This document shows positions 1-5,713 of a stretch of 5,931 bases of DNA, piece by piece; position 1 is the stretch's first letter; each line of letters begins with the position of its first letter. The DNA lies in assembly GCA_900752625.1 (NCBI GenBank), contig CAADWC010000069.1, positions 1-5,931 of the forward strand. The letters run 5' to 3'. The notes beneath the pieces are model-generated. The model saw only the letters and a program-made list of their open reading frames with translations. It searched no databases and was not told the DNA's origin. The DNA is from Oscillospiraceae bacterium (GTDB lineage Bacteria; Bacillota; Clostridia; Oscillospirales; Ruminococcaceae). A program made the position numbers and the translations under genes.

Positions 1-43
1 CGGCGGGAAAATAAAAAGCGGAGAAAAAACGCTGTATCAGTAA
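1..43 (+). CDS. Possible 3' end of an upstream gene (partial)
   Basis: The frame beginning at base 2 stays open for 13 codons and stops at TAA 41-43; the readable end is [13 protein letters not shown]. It lies 16 bases before the gyrA start, a spacing typical of an operon, and its codons look like those of gyrA. Thirteen residues are too few to name a family. It does not look like the usual GyrB C-terminus (which commonly ends in a NAKYVxNLD-type motif), so if gyrB is upstream it is probably not immediately adjacent. It could equally be non-coding leader sequence, since another frame is also open here by chance. Confidence 0.25.
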   Translation, partial: GGKIKSGEKTLYQ

Positions 44-44
44 G

Positions 45-56
45 AAAGAGAGTGAT
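45..56 (+). promoter_or_regulatory. Ribosome binding site deciding the TTG start of gyrA
   Basis: AAAGAGAGTGAT matches 9 of 12 positions of the full anti-16S complement AAAGGAGGTGAT, including the GTGAT end. It sits directly before the TTG at 60-62. No ATG or GTG lies in frame between the in-frame stop at 12-14 and this TTG, so the ribosome site and the protein alignment both support TTG as the true start. Confidence 0.6.
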
Positions 57-59
57 AAT

Positions 60-2600
60 TTGTTTAGCGATAATTCAAACGTTATAAGCAGCGACGTTGA
101 AGATATAATGCGGGAATCTTTCCTGCAGTATTCAATGGCGGTAATCGTATCAAGAGCGCTGCCCGACGTAAGAGACGGATTAAAGCCCGTTCACAGAAGA
201 ATACTTTATACGATGTATGAAAACGGACTTTATCCCGATAAGCCTTACCGTAAGTGCGCCGATACAGTCGGTTCCGTTCTGGGACGCTATCATCCTCACG
301 GAGACGCTTCGGTTTATGACGCACTGGTAAGAATGGCTCAGAGCTTTTCGCTGCGCTATCCTATGGTGGACGGTCACGGAAACTTCGGTTCAGTGGACGG
401 AGACCCTCCGGCTGCTTACCGTTATACCGAAGCTAAAATGTCTAAAATGTCTCTCCATATGCTTACGGATATAAATAAGGATACGGTGGATTTTCAGTCA
501 AACTACGATGACAGACTCAAGGAGCCGCAGGTTCTTCCGTCACGTTTTCCGCAGCTGCTGTGTAACGGTTCTACAGGTATCGCAGTAGGAATGGCTACCA
601 ATATTCCTCCTCACAATCTCAGCGAGGTTATAGAGGGAATCAAGCTTCTGGTCAGAAATCCCGACTGCACTCTGGACGAGCTTATGGAATATATAAAGGG
701 TCCGGATTTCCCTACCGGAGGAATTATAATGGGCAGAGCCGGAATAAGAGCGGCTTACGGCACAGGAAGAGGAAAAATAATTCTCCGGGCAAATACCACT
801 ATTGAGGAGATAAAGGGCAGAAACTGCATTATAGTTCACGAAATACCATATATGGTCAACAAGGCAAGGCTTGTTGAATCTATAGCCGGACTCGTAAAGG
901 AAAAGCGTGTTGAGGGAATCCACGATCTGCGTGACGAGTCTGACAGAGAGGGTATGAGAATAGTTGTCGAGCTGAAAAAAGACGCCATACCTCAGGTAGT
1001 TCTTAACAAGTTGTTTACATATACTCAGCTTCAGGATACCGTCGGCGTTATAATGCTGGCTCTTGTAAACGGAATACCAAAGGTTCTTACTTTAAAGGAA
1101 TGTCTTGAACAGTATCTTGATTTCCAGGTTGAGGTCATAAGAAGAAGGACCGAGTTCGACCTTAAAAAGGCAAGGGAAAGAGATCATATACTGAGAGGTC
1201 TTGTAATAGCTCTCGATAATATCGACGAGGTAGTTGAGATAATGAAAACCTCGAAGAATATTCCCGAGGGTAAGCAGAGGCTCATGGACCGTTTTGAACT
1301 GAGCGAGATTCAGGCGGACCATATTGCAAATATGACTCTCGGCCGTCTGACCGGCATGGAGCGTCAGAAGATAATTGACGAACTGAAGGAAATAGAAGAA
1401 AAGATAGCCGATTACGAGGATATACTGGCAAATCACGAGAGAGTTTTAAGCATTATAATAGAAGAGTTGGAGGCTATTCAGCAGAAGTTCGGAGACGCAA
1501 GAAGAACTCAGATTGAAAATGTAAGCGGCGAGGTGGATATAGAGGATCTTATTCCTGTAGAGGACAGCGTTGTTACCTATACCAAAAACGGTTATATAAA
1601 GAGGATCCCGGTTTCGGCGTATAAGGCGCAGAATCGCGGGGGAAGGGGCGTCACCGGAATGAAGCAGCGCGAGGATGATTTTATTGACGAGATGTATATC
1701 TGTTCGACCCATGACCACATTCTGTTTATTTCAAACAAGGGTATAATGTATCGTCTGAAATGCTATGAGCTTCCGGAAGGTTCAAAGGCTTCAAGAGGAT
1801 TGAATATAGTAAACATTCTGCCTCTCGGAGAAAATGAAAAGATAGCCGCAATGATAAAGACCTCGGATTTTGACGAGGGCAAGAATATCGTTATGGTCAC
1901 AAAGAACGGAAAAATAAAGAGAACTCCTCTTTCATCGTACAAAAACGTGCGCAAGAACGGACTTATTGCCATTGGTCTTGATGAGGGCGACGAAATTGCC
2001 GGAGTAAGAATGACAAAGGGCGAGAATCAGCTGATCATAGCAACTCATAACGGTATGGCTATACGAATAGACGAGAACTGTATAAGAAAGATGTCGCGTT
2101 CGGCTCACGGAGTCAAGGCAATAAAGCTGAGAGAGGGCGATTATGTCGTTTCAATGGCAAGAGTAAGAGAAAACGCTTCTGTACTGACGGTATCGGATAA
2201 GGGTCTTGGACGACGCACTGCGCTGGATTCCTACAGAATACAGAACAGAGGCGGTTTTGGAATGCTTAACTATAAAGCTTCCGACGAAAAGGGATATGTC
2301 TGCGGAATAAAGGTAGTAGACGAAACCGACGATATTATAATGATCTCAAGTGAGGGAATAATTATAAGATTCCGTGCGGCAGATGTAAGAATAATGGGCA
2401 GATATGCAACGGGTGTAAGGCTTATGAGGCTTTCGGACGACGACAGAGTAGTTACCTTCACCAGAGCAGAGCATGATGACAGCGCCGAAATAGCCGAGGT
2501 GGAACAGCCGACGGAGGAAGAACTTGAGGCTGAGCAGAAAGCCGCTGAAATTGAAGAAAGCACAGAGGTTATAGATGAAGAACCGGAGCCAGAGGATTAG
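60..2600 (+). CDS. gyrA: DNA gyrase subunit A (GyrA)
   Basis: This is the DNA-cleaving and rejoining subunit of gyrase, an A2B2 type IIA topoisomerase that introduces negative supercoils using ATP hydrolysed by GyrB. The 846 residues match full-length family size. The N-terminal winged-helix and tower part (about 1-485) carries the quinolone region (residues 67-106) with GDASVYD at 81-87, and the active site AAYRYTE with catalytic Tyr122 and Arg121, in the same numbering as E. coli. The C-terminal beta-pinwheel (about 495-800) contains the GyrA box QNRGGRG at 524-530, which separates it from ParC, and a related QNRGGFG at 728-734. The tail 803-846 is Glu/Asp-rich. Translation starts at TTG (60-62), the only in-frame start after the stop at 12-14; the N-terminus then aligns normally with the family. 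Residue 83 is Ala where E. coli has Ser. No promoter is visible within the 59 upstream bases, so it may be co-transcribed with the gene before it. A terminator follows the stop by about 40 bases. Confidence 0.98.
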   Translation: MFSDNSNVISSDVEDIMRESFLQYSMAVIVSRALPDVRDGLKPVHRRILYTMYENGLYPDKPYRKCADTVGSVLGRYHPHGDASVYDALVRMAQSFSLRYPMVDGHGNFGSVDGDPPAAYRYTEAKMSKMSLHMLTDINKDTVDFQSNYDDRLKEPQVLPSRFPQLLCNGSTGIAVGMATNIPPHNLSEVIEGIKLLVRNPDCTLDELMEYIKGPDFPTGGIIMGRAGIRAAYGTGRGKIILRANTTIEEIKGRNCIIVHEIPYMVNKARLVESIAGLVKEKRVEGIHDLRDESDREGMRIVVELKKDAIPQVVLNKLFTYTQLQDTVGVIMLALVNGIPKVLTLKECLEQYLDFQVEVIRRRTEFDLKKARERDHILRGLVIALDNIDEVVEIMKTSKNIPEGKQRLMDRFELSEIQADHIANMTLGRLTGMERQKIIDELKEIEEKIADYEDILANHERVLSIIIEELEAIQQKFGDARRTQIENVSGEVDIEDLIPVEDSVVTYTKNGYIKRIPVSAYKAQNRGGRGVTGMKQREDDFIDEMYICSTHDHILFISNKGIMYRLKCYELPEGSKASRGLNIVNILPLGENEKIAAMIKTSDFDEGKNIVMVTKNGKIKRTPLSSYKNVRKNGLIAIGLDEGDEIAGVRMTKGENQLIIATHNGMAIRIDENCIRKMSRSAHGVKAIKLREGDYVVSMARVRENASVLTVSDKGLGRRTALDSYRIQNRGGFGMLNYKASDEKGYVCGIKVVDETDDIIMISSEGIIIRFRAADVRIMGRYATGVRLMRLSDDDRVVTFTRAEHDDSAEIAEVEQPTEEELEAEQKAAEIEESTEVIDEEPEPED

Positions 2601-2699
2601 ATCCGGTAAGCGATTTTGAATATCAGTGAAAATAAATAACAGCCTTTTACTATCCGGCAGTATACGGACCTGTGGTAAAGGCTGTTTTTTATACCGGAT
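2601..2699. repeat. 8-bp inverted repeat enclosing the gyrA terminator
   Basis: ATCCGGTA directly after the gyrA stop (2601-2608) is the exact reverse complement of TACCGGAT (2692-2699) just beyond the terminator U-run. ATCCGG occurs again inside the terminator loop (2652-2657), so the right arm has two possible partners. The arms may form an outer stem or an alternative fold competing with the terminator; chance is also possible for 8 bp. Confidence 0.5.
2638..2690 (+). terminator. Rho-independent terminator of gyrA
   Basis: The 5' arm AACAGCCTTTTAC (2638-2650) pairs with GTAAAGGCTGTT (2675-2686), leaving one bulged T. The loop contains a further small stem, TCCG against CGGA. A run of six T (2685-2690) follows. 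The element lies 38 bases after the gyrA stop, which suggests htrA downstream is transcribed separately. Confidence 0.9.
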
Positions 2700-2729
2700 G
2701 AAAAAATAATGGTGTTGAAATATGCTGTT

Positions 2730-2784
2730 TCTATGATAAAAATTATATTTTTAAATAACCAAATTTTACGTTTGTTATCATAGA
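2730..2784. promoter_or_regulatory. Widely spaced inverted repeat upstream of htrA, candidate operator
   Basis: TCTATGATAA (2730-2739) and TTATCATAGA (2775-2784) are exact reverse complements over 10 bp, centres 45 bp apart. The right half overlaps where the -35 box of the htrA promoter should be. Both halves lie upstream of the expected transcription start, so they are more likely protein binding sites in DNA than an RNA hairpin. The regulator is unknown. Confidence 0.5.
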
Positions 2785-2807
2785 GTTATCACATTGGGGG
2801 TTATAAT
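2774..2807 (+). promoter_or_regulatory. htrA promoter with tandem GTTATCA boxes, likely activator-dependent
   Basis: A consensus -10 box TATAAT lies at 2802-2807. The position 17 bp upstream (2779-2784, CATAGA) is not a -35 box. That place is occupied by two identical heptamers, GTTATCA at 2774-2780 and at 2785-2791, separated by 4 bp and so repeating every 11 bp, with the second one 10 bp before the -10. A 7+4+7 direct repeat ending about 10 bp from the -10 is the known layout for OmpR/PhoB-family response regulators. HtrA proteases of Bacillus are controlled by one such system, CssRS. That this site binds a CssR-like protein is inference; the heptamer is not the Bacillus CssR octamer. Confidence 0.6.
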
Positions 2808-2883
2808 ATAAGTATAAAAAGAAAAAGAAAGGATACATAAATCCGAAAATAAATTCGGGAAAACGGATCTATACTATGGATAC

Positions 2884-2890
2884 AGGAGGG
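2884..2890 (+). promoter_or_regulatory. Strong ribosome binding site of htrA
   Basis: AGGAGGG lies 8 bases before the ATG at 2899, near-ideal in match and spacing. It fixes the start of htrA ahead of the Asn-rich N-terminus. Confidence 0.85.
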
Positions 2891-2898
2891 ATTTCATT

Positions 2899-4272
2899 AT
2901 GAATAACTTCAATAACAACAATGAAAATTTTGAAAATCTTAACAATCAGAATGATTTTCAGAATTACAACAGCGAGTCTGTAAATGAATTTTCATATAAG
3001 CCCGAAAATAAAAAGAGTAAAGGAAGAAAAATTCTTACCGGAATTATAGCGGTTCTCAGCGTTTTCGCTATCGGAACGACTTCGATCGTAGGCTATTCGC
3101 TGATTACCGGAACCGGTTTAGGAAAGGACAGTTCCGATACTTCTCTTCAGACTTCACAGAATAATAAAAGCTCTACGGATAGTACAAGCAGCAGTTCTTC
3201 GGTTGACAGAAGCAATCTTCCAAGCATTATACAGCTTGCAACTCCAAGCGACGCTATGACGATTCCCGATATAGTAGATAAGGTTTCGCCTTCAGTTGTT
3301 GGAATTTCCTGCATGACAAGCTCCGGAACGGTTACCGGAACAGGTATTATTATGAGTACCGACGGATACATTATTACAAACGCTCACGTTGTTGACGGAG
3401 CAACTACGATTTCGGTAGTTCTGCCAAGTTCGTATTCCGATGAAAGCTCTGAAAGCAGCGACGACGAAACAATAACGGCAGAGCTTGTAGGAAAGGACAG
3501 TCAGACTGATCTAGCAGTTGTAAAGATAGATAAAACAGGTCTTACTGCTGCGGAGTTCGGAACTTCCTCTGAGATCAGAGTCGGTGAGGTTTCAATCGTA
3601 ATAGGAAATCCTTTGGGATTCGATCTTGCAAACTCTGTTACTGCGGGAATCATCTCAGCTACTGACAGAACCCTGACCATTGAGGACAGGACAATGAATC
3701 TTATTCAGACCGACGCTTCCATTAACAGCGGAAACTCGGGCGGACCTCTTATCAACGCTTACGGACAGGTTATAGGAATCACATCTGCAAAGGTATCCTC
3801 AACCTATGGCGAAGGTCTTGGCTTCGCTATTCCGATTGACGAGGCTACACCGATAATTGACGATCTTATTCAGTACGGCTACGTAACCGGCAGACCTACG
3901 CTGGGTATAAGCGGTGAAAACGTAACCGACGTTTATTCACAGTATTACGATATACCAAAAGGCTTCTTTGTAAGAAGCGTTGAATCCGGAAGCGCCGCCG
4001 AGGAAGCCGGAATACAGGTCAACGATATAGTTATTGGAATTGAAGGAAATCTCATAGAATCTATTGAGGAATTCAACGAGATAAAGGAAAAATATAAAGC
4101 CGGCGATAAAATCACGGTTTCGGTTTACAGAGACGGTGAAATAATCGATAAAGATGTTACTCTCGGCGAGGCAATAGATAAGGACGAGGACGAAGATCAG
4201 AATGATCAGCAGCAAAGCTATGATGATTATGACAGCTATCGTCAGTTCTTCAATCAGTACGGAGGATATTAA
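2899..4272 (+). CDS. htrA: Membrane-anchored serine protease, HtrA/DegP family with one PDZ domain
   Basis: HtrA proteases degrade or refold damaged proteins outside the membrane. The 457 residues divide as follows: an Asn-rich cytoplasmic head (1-30), a basic stretch (38-44), one membrane helix (about 45-69) acting as an uncleaved anchor, a Ser/Thr-rich linker (77-105), a trypsin-like domain (about 121-325), a PDZ domain (about 332-424) and an acidic Gln/Tyr-rich tail (428-457). The catalytic triad is intact: His163 in TNAHVV, Asp204 in TDLAVVKI, Ser280 in GNSGGPL. LGFAIP at 307-312 is the typical end of the protease fold, and TLGIS at 334-338 is the PDZ ligand-binding loop. Length and plan resemble the Bacillus HtrA/YyxA type with a single PDZ, rather than DegP with two. 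Unusual is a Ser/Asp/Glu insert at about 177-190, between His and Asp, where most relatives have a short turn. The gene stands alone, with its own promoter and a hairpin after the stop. Confidence 0.95.
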   Translation: MNNFNNNNENFENLNNQNDFQNYNSESVNEFSYKPENKKSKGRKILTGIIAVLSVFAIGTTSIVGYSLITGTGLGKDSSDTSLQTSQNNKSSTDSTSSSSSVDRSNLPSIIQLATPSDAMTIPDIVDKVSPSVVGISCMTSSGTVTGTGIIMSTDGYIITNAHVVDGATTISVVLPSSYSDESSESSDDETITAELVGKDSQTDLAVVKIDKTGLTAAEFGTSSEIRVGEVSIVIGNPLGFDLANSVTAGIISATDRTLTIEDRTMNLIQTDASINSGNSGGPLINAYGQVIGITSAKVSSTYGEGLGFAIPIDEATPIIDDLIQYGYVTGRPTLGISGENVTDVYSQYYDIPKGFFVRSVESGSAAEEAGIQVNDIVIGIEGNLIESIEEFNEIKEKYKAGDKITVSVYRDGEIIDKDVTLGEAIDKDEDEDQNDQQQSYDDYDSYRQFFNQYGGY

Positions 4273-4333
4273 TACTCCGGAAATTTAAATAAGCTTTCTT
4301 CTAAATTAAGTTTTCTTCATATTTTTCATATTC

Positions 4334-4396
4334 TTTTACTTCAGGCGGAAGGCTGTTCCATATAAAGGGGACAGCCTTTCGCTGTTAGAAGTAAAA
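4334..4396 (+). terminator. Nested hairpin after htrA, probable terminator
   Basis: GCGGAAGGCTGTTCC (4345-4359) pairs with GGGACAGCCTTTCGC (4368-4382) in a 15-bp stem with two G-U pairs and an 8-base loop. Around it, TTTTACTTC (4334-4342) and GAAGTAAAA (4388-4396) form a perfect 9-bp outer stem. The bases after the inner stem (TGTTAG) are not a proper U-run, so this is weaker than the gyrA terminator as an intrinsic terminator. It may act mainly as a 3' end-protecting structure. It lies about 60 bases after the htrA stop. Confidence 0.6.
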
Positions 4397-4487
4397 TCTG
4401 AAAATAAAAAATCAGTGATTTTAAGAATTGCTTATAATAAACAATAACGGGAAAACTTCTTCATGTTAAAATCAACGCGGACGTTTT

Positions 4488-4520
4488 AAAAAAATACCGC
4501 ACAGCTAAACTGTACGGTAT
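4488..4520 (-). terminator. Rho-independent terminator of the epimerase gene
   Basis: Read on the minus strand, ATACCGTACAG (4520-4510) pairs with CTGTGCGGTAT (4504-4494), with one mismatch and a 5-base loop, and is followed by seven T (4494-4488 in plus coordinates a run of A). It lies about 40 bases past the epimerase stop codon. In the plus direction it ends in CTGTTTTA, so it may also weakly stop readthrough from htrA. Confidence 0.85.
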
Positions 4521-4558
4521 CTGTTTTACATATATGATATGATGTTGTAAGCGCGCAG

Positions 4559-5488
4559 CTATTTGGTGTTTTTAAGCGTCCAGCGAAACGGAGCTATACG
4601 TTTTGCCCTGGTATTGTCGATATTCCAGTTGTTAAATGATGAAGCCGGATCAAAATACCTGTAATCGGTTTTTGCCTTAGATTTGTTAAAGCTTATTCCG
4701 ACTCCTGGATTACGCTGGATAACAGCTCCTATACGGTGATGCTCACGTTCGTAATCAAGGATCTCCTTGGCGGTTATCATTCTGGAGTCTGCAACGTTGT
4801 ATATTCCCTCATACCTTCCCTCAGGCACATTGATGATTCCGTTGATAAAGTCAATAAGATTAAAAACGCAGCAGAATGAAAAGCCGTATTCTCCGTCTTT
4901 ATATATATAAGCTACGTCATCCTTGTAATCGTATACTCTGTCGCGGAGATTCTGAGTATATTCCGCTGTGTAAACGGGAGCCACTCTGGCAATAACCGGA
5001 ACAGTATCGGATTTTTTAAACGCCTTGAGCATATATTTTTCGGAGGTAAGCTTCAGATCAACGTAATTGGAGCTTCCCTTTTCGGGATTTGTTTCACGTA
5101 TCGGTTCTCTTCCCTTCTGATTTCCGTAAATCTGAGTTGTGCTGAGAAGCAGAAAGTTTTTAACCATATGCTTATCTGCAATCTCATAAATAAATTTATC
5201 GCAGATCTTGCTCTTTTTGATTTCAGCGTCGGTTACATAGGGATCGATATCGTTATCAACAGAGTTTGCAAGATGCACCACTGAATCTATTTTATTGCTT
5301 GCTATTATTCCCTCGATAGAATCCTTATCGGTTATATCGCACTGAACAAAGGTATAGTTTGAGTCGGTGCCTATATAATCGTTCTTACGGCTGTCAACGC
5401 CGAAAACTCTATGTTTTTTTTGCAGCAGATTAGATGTCAGATACATTCCTATCATGCCGCTCGCGCCTGTAATTAAAACTGATGCCAT
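4559..5488 (-). CDS. NAD-dependent epimerase/dehydratase, extended SDR family
   Basis: Extended short-chain dehydrogenases interconvert nucleotide-activated sugars in the cytoplasm with bound NAD(P). The 309 residues fit this family. The Rossmann nucleotide-binding motif TGASGMIG is at 7-14, an acidic Asp32 at the end of the second strand favours NAD over NADP, and CDITD at 50-54 is the adenine-contacting segment. The catalytic set is Thr117 (in STTQIYG), Tyr142 and Lys146 (YVDLK); the 25-residue step from Thr117 to Tyr142 equals that in E. coli GalE. The usual YxxSK-type context is altered to YVDLK. NVADS at 231-235 is the typical late substrate-domain motif. The start is set by AAGGAG (5503-5498) 9 bases before the ATG. 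The gene has its own promoter and terminator and is divergent from an acyltransferase gene, which suggests envelope sugar metabolism. The exact substrate cannot be told from sequence; a reductase role such as RmlD-like is possible. Confidence 0.85.
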   Translation of the reverse strand: MASVLITGASGMIGMYLTSNLLQKKHRVFGVDSRKNDYIGTDSNYTFVQCDITDKDSIEGIIASNKIDSVVHLANSVDNDIDPYVTDAEIKKSKICDKFIYEIADKHMVKNFLLLSTTQIYGNQKGREPIRETNPEKGSSNYVDLKLTSEKYMLKAFKKSDTVPVIARVAPVYTAEYTQNLRDRVYDYKDDVAYIYKDGEYGFSFCCVFNLIDFINGIINVPEGRYEGIYNVADSRMITAKEILDYEREHHRIGAVIQRNPGVGISFNKSKAKTDYRYFDPASSFNNWNIDNTRAKRIAPFRWTLKNTK

Positions 5489-5497
5489 TACAAGTCA

Positions 5498-5503
5498 CTC
5501 CTT
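5498..5503 (-). promoter_or_regulatory. Ribosome binding site of the epimerase gene
   Basis: On the minus strand AAGGAG (within GGAAGGAGTGA) precedes the ATG at 5488 by 9 bases. This fixes the start at MASVLITGAS, right before the glycine-rich motif, as expected for the family. Confidence 0.85.
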
Positions 5504-5532
5504 CCCCAAGAAAAAGCATATCATATACATAC

Positions 5533-5560
5533 ATTATAACACATATTTTAAATATTGCAA
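5533..5560 (-). promoter_or_regulatory. Promoter of the epimerase gene with extended -10
   Basis: On the minus strand TTGCAA (5560-5555) and TATAAT (5538-5533) are 16 bp apart, and TGT immediately before TATAAT makes an extended -10 (TGnTATAAT). Transcription would begin near 5526, giving a leader of about 38 bases. The spacer contains a perfect AT-only inverted repeat, ATATTT-T-AAATAT (5543-5555), a possible but unproven operator. Confidence 0.75.
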
Positions 5561-5609
5561 ATGGTTTTAGGTGTTTTATAAGAAAGTTTTATTTTATTGA
5601 TAATTTTGC

Positions 5610-5638
5610 TTGCTTAAATTTGTGAATTGTGATAAAAT
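5610..5638 (+). promoter_or_regulatory. Promoter of the MBOAT gene
   Basis: TTGCTT (5610-5615) and TAAAAT (5633-5638) are separated by 17 bp, with TGA before the -10 giving the extended form TGnTAAAAT. A second TATAAT (5639-5644) follows directly but has no -35 at the right distance. The spacer carries a tandem TTGTGA repeat (5620-5625, 5627-5632). Transcription would begin near 5645, with about 70 bases of AT-rich leader. Confidence 0.6.
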
Positions 5639-5699
5639 TATAATAGCAAAATGCGACTATTATAGGTTTTAAATTAATAAGATAGATAAATTAATTAAA

Positions 5700-5705
5700 A
5701 AGGAG
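5700..5705 (+). promoter_or_regulatory. Ribosome binding site deciding the TTG start of the MBOAT gene
   Basis: AAGGAG lies exactly 8 bases before TTG at 5714-5716. No in-frame ATG follows in the window, and the protein aligns with family N-termini from this TTG, so it is the natural start. Confidence 0.8.
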
Positions 5706-5713
5706 ATATAAAG

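Larger units (their letters stand above)
4273..4558. other. Convergent intergenic region between htrA and the epimerase
   Basis: These 286 bases lie between two converging stop codons. They hold the htrA hairpin and the epimerase terminator. Between them (4397-4487) the sequence is AT-rich, with a weak stem (AAAATCTGA 4393-4401 against TCA and GATTTT at 4412-4422) and an isolated TATAAT at 4433-4438 without a -35. No open frame with a ribosome site is seen on either strand. Confidence 0.7.
5489..5713. other. Divergent intergenic control region
   Basis: These 225 bases separate the divergent starts of the epimerase and MBOAT genes. They contain one promoter for each, with expected transcription starts about 120 bp apart, and a very AT-rich core (5561-5609) with no further motif recognised. 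No RNA gene or additional open frame is evident. Confidence 0.75.

Noticed and set aside
2270..2563. Antisense open frame of 97 codons, Ser-rich, opposite the end of gyrA.
   Set aside because: It mirrors gyrA codons, has no ribosome site, and shows no protein-like pattern; the same holds for other antisense frames under gyrA and htrA.
2715..2749. TTGAAA at 2715-2720 as a second, upstream htrA promoter.
   Set aside because: The possible -10 boxes lie 11 or 23 bp away; at 16-18 bp there is nothing like TATAAT.
4323..4330. TTTTCATA, resembling the octamer repeated at CssR-controlled htrA promoters of Bacillus, with a nearby partial copy at 4315-4322.
   Set aside because: It lies downstream of htrA in a T-rich stretch between converging genes, with no gene start after it in that direction.
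4433..4438. Isolated TATAAT that could start a short RNA ending at the hairpin near 4520.
   Set aside because: There is no -35 at 15-19 bp, no extended -10, and the plus-side U-run after the hairpin is poor.
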